Source: Polytrichum commune (Eukaryota > Streptophyta > Polytrichopsida > Polytrichales > Polytrichaceae). From it: a stretch of 64,000 nucleotides of DNA. Both the position numbers and the translations under genes were made by a program. Every line of letters starts with the position of its first letter. Within the stretch, counting starts at the first letter, position 1. The notes under the pieces were generated by a model that was not told the DNA's origin, searched no databases, and saw only the letters and a list, made by a program, of their open reading frames with translations. The stretch is from NCBI GenBank assembly GCA_950295325.1, contig OX485804.1, positions 43,338,001 through 43,402,000 on the forward strand, read 5' to 3'. Below are positions 10,501 to 22,561 of this stretch, piece after piece.

Positions 10501-12489
10501 TGGAAACCTAAGCAGAACATATTGCTTGGACTGAAACAATTCGATTATTTAGAGTAAGTACACAGTACTTATAAAACATTAGTCTACCTAACCCTCAAAG
10601 GTAACCCTAGAGTAAATAGGTAACCCTAAAGTTAAAAAAAAACAGTATTGACCTGATACACCTATGACTAAACACGTGTGCATAATGGTTTCAACAAGAA
10701 AATGTTGCCACCGGTGTGAAATGTGGTGTTTATGTATTTTGAGTTCGTCTAAGTCTATATAAAATCCCAAAATAGGCATTATGAGAATTAGCCCTTGAAA
10801 GACTACTACCTCCTTTCAAAGATGAACACCTTGAACATGGTGCGGACAAGCTCGCCAGATGACATGCCTCTTGGTCCCCACATGGGTTGAAAACGTTTGT
10901 ATCAACCGGATACCCCCACTGTGATTGGGTGGACCATAAGTGACAAAATGCACCGGAAATCTAAGTGCTAAGAAGGTACTACTCCGACCGTATGCGGCTC
11001 AACCTCAGTGTTCTCCTTGGATTCAGTTGAAGTCCACCCTCCAGTCTGCAAAGTCTTTATAAGGTGATGTTTCCTATCCATACCTCAAGGTATTATATCC
11101 ATATGCATTAACCTCATTTTGTTTAATTTGTCCAAGGGAACAAACTCATGCACCAAAGTGTCGTTCCAAAATTAAGATGTATATGCACATAACAGGCATA
11201 TTAAACATCAGGGTGTCCAGTGGTAAGTAGCCTGACTAATTTTATGAGGAATGTGTCTCTATTCAACACATAGTTTTCTGTACATGTTGCCAACTTCATT
11301 ATTACAAAGAAGTGTTCGTTATTACAAGTCTATGTTCAACAGTATGTCCCTTTGTTCTTAAGAATATAATTTACAGTACTAATCGGACCCTCTATTTGTC
11401 CACACATGGTGTAATCTGTTCTTAGTATGGATGACTGAGCTGAAATTAATCATTGGTCTCAACACCCCTGTTCAAATTGCTCACTCAACTTCAGATGAAC
11501 CCTGACCAACCAGGACTACAATGCATTTAAGAACCCTGGTTCCTGAACGTTTGTTCCTGATTGCGTTTAAGAACGTTAATTTAGGGGTTGGGTAAGCTTC
11601 AGAGCATGGAATTCTTGACAATTAAAGAATCTGTGAAACTGTAGGTAAATGATGGGATCAAGTCTCATGCCCCGATCACACCAAACTTTCCGTCCAGTTC
11701 CAGTCGTGAGATTGCTGGAATTATGTTGAGAGATAGATGTTGGCCCACCACTTTTCACACTATTGCAGTGGGAGATGCTGACGGATGGTGCCATAAGTGG
11801 CCAACCAAAGGGGGCTTGTTGAGCAAATAATTGGTCGAAAATTTGCCTCATTACATCCCTTTTGTGCCAGACGACCAAAAGTTCCTGTTGTCACTATGAT
11901 TTCCTGGTTTTTAGTGGCGTGTCTCTCACAAAATGAATGATGATTTCCAATCTCCCCCCCCCCCCCCCCCCCCCCGCGCCTGGGGCCCATGTACACGAAT
12001 TCTAGGTCACAAGTTTCTCTCAGAGGTTTTTCCTCTGCAAAACAAGCTCAATTGAATGCCTTCCAATTTATTTTTTCTTCTTAAGCTTTGCCACAAGGTG
12101 CACATGAGGGCTCTCCAAAGCCAACTCCTCCAAGGAAGCACCAAATTGATACCTCTTTGAAGAAGCGAGCGGATAACTCTGTTGTCACAAGTCAAGCATA
12201 TGATTAGGCGGTTCCCTGTTTGGCCACTCCAATAAATGTTGATTCAATTAACGGAGAACTCTCAATGATCTTGACCATGACTTCATTCCATCTTTTCAAA
12301 TATTGCAAAGCCGCACAATGGTGACAATTTCCATTACTCGATCTCTGACTCAGCTTACAAAACGCAGCCTCAAAGTTCCAAAATTTGGTGAATCTCCAAG
12401 TTTAGTAATTACAAAAGCTACTTCCTATACACATGATTCTGAGGGTAGCTAGGGTTAACTATAAGATTGATTATAGTGGTACGCCTACT
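10501..12489. other. Intergenic DNA downstream of the BBE-like gene
   Basis: The first bases (10500 upwards) must hold the 5' LTR of the copia relic, read on the minus strand, but I cannot place its outer end. At about 10800-11040 there is a segment loosely repeated inside intron 3 of the BBE-like gene (13590-13850). A run of 22 cytosines occupies 11954-11975. AATAAA on the minus strand near 12067-12072 could serve the BBE-like gene as a distal polyadenylation signal. No coding sequence is convincing. Confidence 0.4.
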
Positions 12490-15400
12490 TCACGGGAGAG
12501 GTATGCTTTGAGGGAAGTTGAACACATTCTGAGGATCGTATTGCTTCTTCCACGACTTGAGGGTATTGAGATTGGAGGTGTAGTAAGCAGAGAGAGGCAT
12601 GTCCCGATCGATATAGTTTTGATACGCTTCCGAGGTGGCATACTTGTTGACGGTTGACCAATAGTTATCAATAAACGTGGTGTCTTGGGTGGCCTCGTTT
12701 GCGTTGCTGCCCCAATAGGCCACCATTTGAATGCTATAGAGCGAGTTACGATGGACGAATGCCGTCGCGCCAGCTGCCACTTTGTTGATAGCCGATTGGG
12801 CGCCGTAGAGGTCGTAAATGAAGTAGGCGTTGTTATTGGCATCAGAACGCATGGAATTAACCATGGCCGTGACACCTGCGTCCGAGAGCCCTGGAGCTTT
12901 CACGTAAATGGACTTGGCTTTGAATGTTTGTGTGGGTAAGGGTTGGTTGTTGAGCACGCTGGGGTCTGCACTTGCACTTAGCCCTGCGTTCACGAGAATG
13001 ACTTGGATCCACGTCATCTGCTGGATGGACACCGTGGCACCCGACGCTGAGTTGGACACAAAGGTGGCAAGCAATGGGGTCAGGGTGGCCGGGGTCCCAA
13101 AGTACGTGCCCTCCAGCCAGCTCTGGCCCGAGGGGTCCATGTAAAAATCGGCACCTATCTCCGCAGGGGCATTCACCCCCCAATTCTGGAATGCCTTGAA
13201 GTTCTGGACTTGCACATTTTTGTTCGTCCATGTGTATTTAAAATGTGTGACATCAGCAGACACGTCGTGCACTTGGAATGTGAATTGCGTCACAATACCT
13301 GCACTTAAACAAACAGCACGAGAATTAAAGTAGTGTCTGGGGAGATTTTTGGGCATAATCTGTCAAGATTCTAGTGTTTCCAAGTCCCACCAGTTACAAG
13401 TTGTGACCTTTCGGTTTTCCTTGATTGATTTAAGGTATATTCCTTATATTCCTCTAAGAAGGATTGGTAATTTTCCTGAAGTCTTGAACTTTAACCAGTT
13501 CTTTCTCGACCTCAACTAGTTCATCTGTAACTAGTGGTCGGTTCTCCCCATTCATTAAATTAAAGGGACTTTAATACACGTTAGTGAAGGTGGTCCTTTG
13601 AAGAGGTGAATACCTTGGGCATGCGTCTAGACTTGTAAACCACTTTGCATTTACCTTCTCCCAAGGGCAAAACCCTTAGGTTCCCACATGATCGGTTCAA
13701 TTTTTTGGTTTGACTTCATCAAGTTATCCCAGATTCCCCATCATGGTCGTAGGGTGCACATGAATCAAATGCTAGCCTGAAGGTCACCCATCCGGCTAGC
13801 ACGATTCCAACATTAGATCTAGGCGGCAAAACCTCAAAGCAATCAATGTTTTTGAAATGGCCCTACTTTTTATGTGTTATCTCAGAATGGACATCACAAC
13901 AATTATAAGGACTTTGAAGAATTACAGATTTTAACATGATAGCTTCATCAAATTCTCTCGAAGTTTGGTTTGTGAGGGTGGCAAGAAATACAACCTTCCC
14001 AGACAACAAGGTATTGTTATCTATCAGAAAGCTTGCATTAGAATGTATGGTACAATCTAAAAATACAATCTGTATGAGAAGCCAAAATTGAGCTCTGAGA
14101 CCGTTCATGGGTTAAGCCACCAGCCCTAGCTTACCAATAAATGTGTTCATGTTTGCCTCAAATTCGCCAAAGCTTCACATTCAAGCTCGTCTCACAAGAA
14201 GAAGAACCGTGACAATTATACCAGCAGATATTAAATATGCTTACTGTTACCAGAAACATGAAGTTAAAGATAATCTGTTTGATTTTATCGCTTACCGTAT
14301 GAATTTGCGCCGGCGCCCTTCATGGAGAACAACAAGCCACTGTTTTGGTTCTTGTTGGCAGTAATTAGGGTTCCATTGGCAGTCACGATTTGGACCTCGA
14401 GAATGCTATCGGCAACAACACCGAATTTTCGCGAACCGAAACCCCACCCACCACCCAAAGCATGTCCGGCAATACCCACGGTGGGGCAGCTCCCGGCGGG
14501 AAGGGTGACCTTGCCGGCATTCCACAGCGCATAATACAATGGGCCTAGCCTCCACCCGGCCCCAACTACTGCCGTTTGAGCCGCTTTGTTGTAGGTGAAT
14601 TGTGTGAAACCGGTCATATCGACCACCAACACCCCGTCTCGGCCACCTGCAGCCCCATGACAAATTCATTGTAAATTACGGTCATGTCATCGCCACCACC
14701 GCAAATTAATTGGGTTCGTTGGGTTCGGTCAAATTACAATAAAGCTTAGATAGTCCCTCTGTACACTACTTAGACCTCAAACTTGCAAATTTTGGAAGGT
14801 TGACACTTGGAAATGACAGGCTTTCAAATGTCAAAAGCTCAATATGTTGAGAGCTTGACCACTCCTCGTGCAAGCTCTCAATAACTTGACCAAGTGTCTT
14901 AAAGTGGTGAACATGCTCAAAGTGAGATATCTAGCCGCGGTAAATCATACTAGACAAAGGAGAATTCATGTCAGCTTGCTATTTGGAATGCTTGACAGGT
15001 CATTGGCATGGTACCAACAAAACAAGAGCTCGAACTCTCAACATTCCTAAGCAACTTCCATGAGATAAATGAGGATCCATGAAGACACCATTTGACAAGC
15101 GTTGTAAGCCTTGTAGTAAAAAGTTCAGGTTCTCAAATGGAAAGCTCAAGCGTAATGTGGACTTGAGGGAACAAAGCGTGAGTAATAAGAGTCTCCATGC
15201 CAATGATTCTAGGGGTGAATGTACCACTTTCCCGATTGGTAGTACCAACTACATTCATTCTAGATACTAGGCATAGGTGTTGGATCACTTTAACGGCCTC
15301 GTGGTAGTATCTTCAAGGCCCCTGTAGTGTTTGTCGGTGTATTTTGTTTAAATGCTTACCAAGATAGATGTATATATAAATGTCTGCTTCTTGAGAAAGC

Positions 15401-16939
15401 AACATACCATTCTTCGGCCATGCTCAACTATTCGGTTTCTATTCACAGTATAACAATATCTTTCCTCCCTCATTGCACACTACAAACTGAAATTGCTTGT
15501 CTAGCATCTACCTAACATGATTCTTCGGGAAGCGAACATGTCGATCCCGCTGAAGAATGTTATGCAGGCATATTCGAAAACGTATCGGGAACTTACCTAA
15601 GGAATAGTCTTCGTACGAGTGGCCTCCACCCCGGGGGCTAATTCCCACCCCTACCTGCTTGGAGCAGGACACCGCATTTTGCACTTGAGCAACTGTGGTG
15701 GGAAACACAAACGCCGCGGGCGCATACTTGTTCCTCAAGTTATACTGGCTCCTTGCACTCGTGTAATCCGAGCTTCCTGGAAATGCTGTCCGAGCTCCAC
15801 CGGTTGCTAAGCACGATTGTAACGTGGTTGCAAGCAGCTTGCGTCCCACGAGCTGTGCCACATTTACGAAATTAAACATTATGACTTAAGAATGATATGT
15901 CAAGACCCATCACAACCTACCATGGTAATAATAATATTTGATTGCAACATAACACCAATCTTTTGTCCGTCGCCCTGCAACATATAAGCATCACTAATAT
16001 TATGGTAGCTTCTCTCCAAAAATTGAACACTTCCAGCTCAGGAAGTACATACTACTATACTGTGCATAATGTAGTCAAAATTAAGCCCGAGTTTCAGAGA
16101 ACTCGAGATGTGTGTTAATTAGAGATTTCCGTACTTGCATAATATTCCAGATCAGCAGATCAGAGTACGAGTATGCGACAAGCAGAGACTTAAGAGTACT
16201 CTAAAAATGATTTAGCAATTCAAATGCAAGTACGTAGGCCCTACAAAGGTTTCAATGCACCAAAATGATTCAGCCGTGCAGGCTTTTCGCGTGCACAGGG
16301 AACTTTCGGGGGCCAATTTATCACCTAGAGAGAGGGAGAGGCCTATTAATCCGTTCCCTAGATCAGTTCTTCCACTTTACCGCAGGATATTTCTCTACCT
16401 ACCTACCTAGCTCGCTCTGTGGGAAAATTGCCCAAAGTTCCTTCCGATGGTGTGCGTCCGGTGTACGTGAGGAATTTGTCAGGTCTTAACTTGGACGTTG
16501 CGGTTCGGACTCGCTCGGCACTATTACGCTTGACCAAATAATCAAGTTGATGAATGATTGACTATTATAAAACCTTCTCCATCCTCAATTTTGCATAGGC
16601 TGATTGACGAGTGGAAGTCACTTCAGCTTAGAGTGAGTGCCACTAGACTCGATCGTAATTATATAGAGAAGGAAAAATCTGACTGCTATATAAATGTTTG
16701 GTCTACGAAGAACTAATACTACTCCAAATTGCACTGGGTTTTGCCAACCAGTTTGCTTGCACGTGGTGTTCATCAAATCTAGTGTACTGGTCTAATGAAT
16801 GAGCTGTAAACATCATTACCTCGTGCGCGGCAGCTGCATTTGGAACAAAAATGGAAGCTGCAAACAGCAAGCTTGCTAAGGTAGTAGTGCACACAAGGTG
16901 CACTAAGTTAAACCCCATCTTCTTCAGTCGCCTCCACAA
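12490..16939 (-). CDS. Berberine bridge enzyme-like FAD-linked oxidase, 4 exons, 511 aa
   Basis: Exons on the minus strand are 16939-16820, 15852-15597, 14646-14296 and 13298-12490, with three introns of 950-1000 bp that all begin GT and end AG. The joined frame is 1536 nt with no stop until TGA at 12492-12490. Exon 1 encodes a signal peptide (hydrophobic LVHLVCTTTLASLLFAASIF). The FAD-binding domain has PRGGGHSYED with the flavin-linking His at residue 118, and SCPTVGIAGHALGGG with the second flavin-linking Cys at 179. The spacing matches bicovalent BBE-family enzymes. The C-terminus has YYTSNL and DPQNVFNFPQSIP, typical of the BBE domain. One N-glycosylation site (NGT, 216) is visible. Likely a secreted or vacuolar oxidase of carbohydrates, monolignols or similar compounds; the substrate cannot be read from sequence. 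A second ATG at codon 8 is an alternative start. Confidence 0.92.
13299..14295 (-). other. Intron 3 of the BBE-like gene, carrying dispersed repeats
   Basis: The intron starts GTAAGC (14295) and ends GCAG (13299). Its 3' part, about 13330-13535, is a minus-strand copy of the 200-bp dispersed repeat also seen at 27340 and 45880 (the shared block reads GGACTTGGAAACACTAGAAT on the minus strand). The segment at 13590-13850 is loosely repeated at 10800-11040. Both splice junctions preserve the reading frame in the middle of a conserved motif (NSYG|IVTQF), so the intron boundaries are secure. Confidence 0.75.
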
Positions 16940-18440
16940 AATTAATAAAAGCTTGCCGGCCTCCGACTAGACCCCAGCACCTTGATTTTAGTAGGAAATG
17001 CAACTGAACCAACTCCTGATGATGATGCAGATCACACAGAACTGAAAGCACCAAAGTAGCACAAGTCGTCTAGCTTCGTCCACGAAGTCAACCCTGCTCA
17101 GAATCTAGCACCGATCACAAGAATAACCACAACCAGTGCACACACGACCCAGCTAGATACTGAGAATTGCACACATTGAACCCAGCTAGAGCTGAAGTTA
17201 TACACACGATCTGATATATAAAATAACGGTTGATCGTCACCACGACCCACCTATCTGAATGTCTAGATTTCTTTGTAATGTTGGGCTTGATCAATAACTT
17301 AAGTCTCTAGATATATCCAGAAACACTCCTGATCATGTGTATTGGTCCTCTAGAACTAGTAATTCTAGTACTCATCAGTCTAGTCTAAGTGCTCAGTCCA
17401 GAAAGGTATGGTATAAGTTAGCAGTGGCCCAACAATACGCTGCCGCAGCTGCTGCTGCGGGGCCTGAATTATCGTAGGAGCTTGTGGGAAGTGTTGATGG
17501 AATTGAGAAGGAGCTTGCAGGGTCCTGGGCTTTTATAAAGGGGAAGTTGCTTTTGTTGGATTTGAGCTCGTGCTCAAATGCGCTAGGGACAGGCAGACAG
17601 ACAGGCTGGGCTGCGTGCAAGGAGCTTCTTCATTCCCTTTACCCTTGGAATGTAAGTTAGTAATTACACACACAGAGGCTAAATTGGGGGGGCAAGCTGG
17701 GAATGAAGCTGGCGATCGACGACTTCATGAATCATGACAAGCTTTGTGCAGGAGGCTATCTAGGCTGGTGGTCGTGGGATGGAATAGGGTAGAATATGGA
17801 CACGCTTTTGACTACGCACGTGGCAGTGACTGTTCATGCCAACCATTTCTCCGTGGTAGAAGCCATGAAGACATGGCCATTCTAGTATTTTCTTGTATGT
17901 CTTTTCACTTGGCTGCTTTTAGGGCAAGGCTACTACACTATATATGGTACTTTGTGTCATCAATTCTAACTGTTCACCGCGGTGTGGTGTCGCCACACTA
18001 AATGTTAACCCGACATTATTTGCCATTCCTTGTCAAAAATTGGGGGGATTATAGATTTACAGTGTGGCAATTACCGTCACTTACCAAAGTGACTTTTCAA
18101 TAATCCATGACCATATTTCATCACAAGTTGTTGACAAGAGAAGGTACAGTTTTGGCCAATGGACGAACTCATCCATCATTCATGACAATAGTTGTTCATT
18201 TATTCATCAGACGTGCCATCCGAAAAGTTACCATAGTGACATACAATACCATATGACATTAAATGTCATATTTTCTGTATTAAGCTTCTAGCATGCCTCT
18301 GCTTACTGGTGTGGGTCACCAGTGAACGGTTCCTACCAGCACTAGTTACATCCAATGGCCATCAATTGGAGTTAAAGGTGGCCCTTGCTAGTAGGAGCCA
18401 TTTGTTGGTCGCCTACACCAGTATGTGTGGGCATGATATT
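16940..18440. other. Upstream region of the BBE-like gene
   Basis: This holds the presumptive promoter and leader (see the TATA candidate) and then unremarkable intergenic DNA. A duplicated ACCCAGCTAGA block lies near 17147-17190. No conserved ORF is present, and the short ORFs at 17393-17620 and 17744-18001 show no recognisable domain. Confidence 0.4.
17531..17537 (-). promoter_or_regulatory. Candidate TATA box for the BBE-like gene
   Basis: TATAAAA is followed by GCCC on the minus strand, about 590 bp before the start codon. If used, it implies a leader of about 560 nt. A second AT-rich candidate (TTTATATATC on the minus strand, about 17214-17226) would give a shorter leader. The sequence alone cannot choose between them. 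Confidence 0.3.
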
Positions 18441-18449
18441 AGACACACG

Positions 18450-18695
18450 CTAGAGGGAGTTATTGTATATGAGTGTGCCTCTCTTATACAACATAAAAAC
18501 TTAGAATCTTATAGGTTTGTTGCCGATTCATATGAAATGACTTCGAGCATACTGATTCTAGTGTCTTTAAAGCTACTTCTGGTGTCATATCAACTTTAAA
18601 AAGGAACTTGTGGGTTGCATACCATTTTAGGGCTTCTATATTGAATGAATAAGAGGTACGCTTGTATACGATAACTCCTTCTCCAATAGACACCC
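18450..18695. mobile_element. MITE with degenerate ~60-bp terminal inverted repeats (family of 36407-36640)
   Basis: The left end reads GGAGTTATTGTATATGAGTG and then CCTCTCTTAT. The right end on the opposite strand reads GGAGTTATCGTATACAAGCG and then CCTCTTATTC. The arms face each other across about 130 bp. The same arm sequence occurs at 36407-36640 and, as one arm only, at 45860-45905. No transposase is present. The target-site duplication is not clear enough to assign a superfamily. Confidence 0.6.
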
Positions 18696-18976
18696 ATCTC
18701 TTTGCGTTGGGTCCCCGCCATTGTTAGCCAAGGTGAAAATGCAATCAATTACAGTATAGCATGTGACTTTTCCATTTTAGACTATCTGACCCTAGCATGA
18801 ACATAAGAAGCCACAATTTCCTTCACTAGAGGGACCTAGTACTCGAAATGAATCAAACACAAATGTATGGGAGCCATGGTTTCACTGAACCCCTTTTAAT
18901 TCAATAATATTGCTGGGGTGGGGGGAGCGGCCAACTAAAAAAGGTGGGTGTCTAGCCCTAGCCCTACTTTTGTTTC

Positions 18977-19324
18977 TTGACGAGAGACCAATCCGGCCTT
19001 GTCTCAGCCATGGCTAGGATGTCAAAGCATCCAATTCCACTGCATAACATTACATACTCGATTGTGGTCTACAACTTTGCGGGCCCGAATAAAACCCAAA
19101 TTATCCCCGGACCATGTGGAGAATATATTGCGGATGCAATGAATGAGGTACATCGGAGCCTTCTACGAGGCGAACTGCCCAAGGTAGGCATACCCAAAAC
19201 CAACGCTATGTACCGCCGTCATTTATTTGAAGCATTTAGATGTATGATTTTGGTCATAGTGTTGAAGCTTAGTGTTGGTTTTGGGTACGTGTACCTTATT
19301 ATGAATGTCCACCAACTACCCTAG
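18977..19324 (+). CDS. Unidentified 115-codon ORF
   Basis: A continuous frame ends at TAG near 19324. It contains HPIPLHNITYSIVVYNFAGP, GPCGEYIADAMNEVHRSLLR and a hydrophobic tail (MILVIVLKLSVGFGYVYLIM) that could be a membrane segment. I do not recognise a family. It is not preceded by a convincing promoter and lies in a region without other coding signs, so it may be a chance ORF or a transposon fragment. Confidence 0.15.
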   Translation: MTRDQSGLVSAMARMSKHPIPLHNITYSIVVYNFAGPNKTQIIPGPCGEYIADAMNEVHRSLLRGELPKVGIPKTNAMYRRHLFEAFRCMILVIVLKLSVGFGYVYLIMNVHQLP

Positions 19325-19589
19325 GCACACCACCAATGCAAGAGGCCCCATTAGCTCGAAGATGCAAAGCTCAACTAGTTGCCTTTTGTTCGTGAGGTGC
19401 TAGGGTTGTTGTATTTTGGGTTCTTTCTACAATTTGTGCCCAAAACAAAACAAAAACAAAAAAAAGGCAGTAGGGTTGTTCTATGACAAGTACTTATAAT
19501 ATTTCCCTTGGCCTTGGTTCTTAGGGTTCCCATTGCACTCTAACCTCCCTAATATCATGCATGTGGCTACAAAGTGCACGTGATGTTTA

Positions 19590-20095
19590 GGGGCGGTTTA
19601 CACTATGGACCAAGAGCCATGACCAAGAAAATTAAATCATTTTCATGGTCACAGCTCTTGGCCAAGAGCCATGACCATGAAAAATAAAGAATGGATTTTT
19701 GAGTGGCTTGGTCACTCTTGTAGTGTAAAGTGGATTTGGACTGGGACAACTTTGGGCTGATTTTTTAAATTTCTATCCCAATGATCTACAGTAATGTCAA
19801 AAAAATTCGGGAAAAAAAATATTAAAAAAAAATTCGGCCAATGGCTGATTTTCAGCCTTACGGCTCCCTTGATTTCCGTCGAGCATTTTGCCTCGCCTCA
19901 ACGGAAAACCCGTTGGACCATGGCACATTATCCAAATGGCAGATTTTAGTAGTTTTTGGGGACCTCAAAGTTAGTGGTCATTCTCCTTTTTTCAAGGTAG
20001 TGTAAAGCCAAATGGGACCAAGAGCACTTTACTCTCCAATCACAGATTTTAGAATTTCATGGTCATGGCTCTTGGTCCATAGTGTAAACCGCCCC
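19590..20095. mobile_element. Tourist-like (PIF/Harbinger) MITE, 506 bp
   Basis: The termini are perfect inverted repeats of at least 36 bp beginning GGGGCGGTTTACACTATGGA. They are flanked on both sides by TTA (19587-19589 and 20096-20098), the preferred PIF/Harbinger target. The inner sequence contains a second inverted copy of the AAGAGCCATGACCA motif close to the left end. There is no ORF of note. The TIR perfection indicates a recent insertion. The TIR is distinct from the GGGCCACTTCACAC family elsewhere in the window, but the AAGAGCCATGACC submotif is shared. Confidence 0.9.
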
Positions 20096-20767
20096 TTAGG
20101 ATGTCCGTAATGTTAACATGGATGCTTGAAAATAGAGAATTAATATAGTGGAATATTGTCGGTCCCACAAAACACTATTATGGATCTGAATAATGTTGTG
20201 TTGAGCCCCTTAGATCTTTAAGGCTTAGTTTTTTGCATGGGTGACCATCATCGATTTTGCAAGTGGTATTTCTTACTTCTCATATGCAGTCATAACAAAG
20301 GCCACACTATGTTTGGCAGGAGACTTCTTCAATTGATAATTTAGTTGTTCTCAGAACAAAGTCTACGTTGATCTGCATGGTGCTGTTGATCTGCGGTTAG
20401 GCCCACCCGTTTGATGTACGGCCCAAACAAGGTAATAATTATTGTTTAATAAGCCAACCTTGGGCCAAACAAGGTACCCACTCACGTCATAATTTATACC
20501 ATGTAGATGCTTCATCCATGAGAACGGATATGGATTTGCGAAGGCCTACGTTACATTAACTAAGGTAGATGGGTCTTTAAAATTTTCTTTTTTCAACTAC
20601 ACTAATTATCTTAATTAGCGAGGGAGGTTTAAAAGTGTGTGTGGAAAATTAGTGAAGGTGGTACTAAATTCCTTTACGCTTTGAAATTAGTGCCACCAAA
20701 AGATCTAGGAAACATTGTTCATCTCAACACTATTTATTGAATGCACTATTCATCTCATACTAATAGC
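20096..20767. other. Intergenic; nothing recognised
   Basis: Apart from a duplicated GGCCAAACAAGGTA/GCCCAAACAAGGTA block at about 20420-20475, I see no structure or coding signal. Confidence 0.3.
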
Positions 20768-21040
20768 TTTTGGAGCTCGTATGAACATCTTATTTATTAT
20801 CAAAGTGAAAAAAATTCATGCTCATTAAATTGTCATCTACGTTCCTTCAAATATAGTGACTATTGAGCTTAGAATGGTTAGCATATTTTGAGCAAGTAGT
20901 CCAATCTTTTTCAAACATATGCTATTTTTTTGGAATCCATTCTTGGAGCCATGACGAACCACACACTACTCAAATATAGGCGTCCTAATAAGAAAATGTA
21001 ACCAAGTAAGGGATATCTACCTTAGTAGGTCTTAAGTGGT
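20768..21040 (+). repeat. Dispersed repeat, partner of 44487-44735
   Basis: Shared blocks in the same order are ATCTTATTYATTATCAAAG, TAGAATGGTTGTCATATTTTGAGCA (GTTAGCATATTTTGAGCA here), TTTTYAAACAT, CCATTCTTRGA, CTCAAATATAGGYGTCC and CTACCTTA. A fragment of the start recurs at about 21975-22000, and a divergent third copy lies at 44934-45050. It has no coding content, and the class is unknown. Confidence 0.6.
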
Positions 21041-21659
21041 TATGTTTACTATACGTTATGTTTTTTTGGCTATAGCCCAGTTGAAGTGGGCAATTTTCAA
21101 CTTTTGTTGGCTTCCATCTAATGCGTAGTAAATTCATCCATATTAGGATCAAAAGGCTATTATAGTGATAAGTTGGTTACTGCATGTAACCACTATGTCC
21201 TCCCTCTTGATAATAAAGTCCTCAACAATGTCTCCTTCCTCTTGACAACTAAGTCTACATGCAGAGATGATGAGGCATAAAGTTACTTTGAGCAAGCTAT
21301 AGGCTACCAAGGACATTGTTGTGGTAGAAAGAAGACCTTACCCCATTGTAGTAAGTTTGTATCCAATGACGTTTATTTGACACACAAGACAACCTAAATC
21401 ATATAACAAAGGTTATAGCCTATCTTGTTGATGTGTTGTTCATGTATTAACCTATGTGGATGATTCTTGAAACAAGTTGCCAAGTCCACTGAAGACGAAA
21501 GCGGTGATTACAATTGTGAGTAATTGCATGATGATTGTAAGTTGACTAAGAGCGAGAACTTAACTTTGACATTATCGCAAGCAAAATTCATGATAATTAA
21601 AGACTATGTAGTTACTCAAAAGATACTACCACGAGCATTATCATTATTACTTGCCAATC

Positions 21660-21955
21660 TTTTGAGCTTCACAACTAACATAGAGGATGGAATCAGAGTC
21701 ATAAGAGTCCACACACATAGGAAAAAACCACATTCGACTAAGAAATCACCAACAAACCATAAGAGTGTGAATTAAGCTTCATTAAGGACCGAAGGAGTAA
21801 AATACAAAGATTATTAATAGAAACCTTAATCCCATGTGACATCAATCATTATAGACACTAGCTCAACCTAAGACCTTGTACCTTGGGTTGTTGTCCTTAG
21901 ATTAGTTTAAGTGATAGCAAAAACCAAACTACATTTACGATTAGCCCACTTCTCC
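21660..21955 (+). repeat. Dispersed repeat, partner of 7375-7665
   Basis: This is the second copy of the repeat described at 7375-7665. It ends at AAAAACCAAACTACA. The two copies are diverged by many substitutions and small indels. Confidence 0.5.
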
Positions 21956-22519
21956 TTAGCTCGTATGACTATTTTGTCCATTATCAAGATTGGTGTATGT
22001 TTCTAGTGCGGATCTAGGTGTGAATAGCAATAGAACACATGTTTAGAATGTGTTTACACAATGTTTATATGCTAAGACAAGTAACCAAATTAGACCCGCC
22101 TCTCACCATATGTACACACTGACAACCATTTGATCAATATAACCTACAAGTAAAAATACAAAGAGTGACATCATGGTCTTTGAGGAAGTATCCTTAACAT
22201 GATTGATGAATAAATGATGCTTTACACCAAGACATAGCAAGGGACACATTCATTCTTCAAGTTATGGTGGCAAAGAACATGTGGTGGGCCAAGTCAAGTT
22301 TTCACTTAGGCAAGGTCCATGCCATAATCCGTGGATGAGAAGGCCATTCGAATCTCATATGGGTAGAATACATATGTTTTCTAGTGTTGTGAGATCTTTT
22401 ATCCTGATTAGTTCTTTGAATTAAACATGACTTGTTGAATATGGGAATCGCATATAGCCTTGCATTTTATGATCGTAAATTTCTTCCATTCGAAAGATTG
22501 TGTGGTACATCTTGTTGGA

Positions 22520-22561
<42 letters not shown>

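Noticed and set aside
11954-11975. Run of 22 cytosines
   Set aside because: A simple homopolymer with no linked structure, and its length may not be reliable in the assembly.
12471-13231. Overlapping frames on both strands within exon 4 of the BBE-like gene
   Set aside because: They are shadows of the GC-rich coding exon. Only the 13298-12490 frame carries the BBE domain and joins the other exons in phase.
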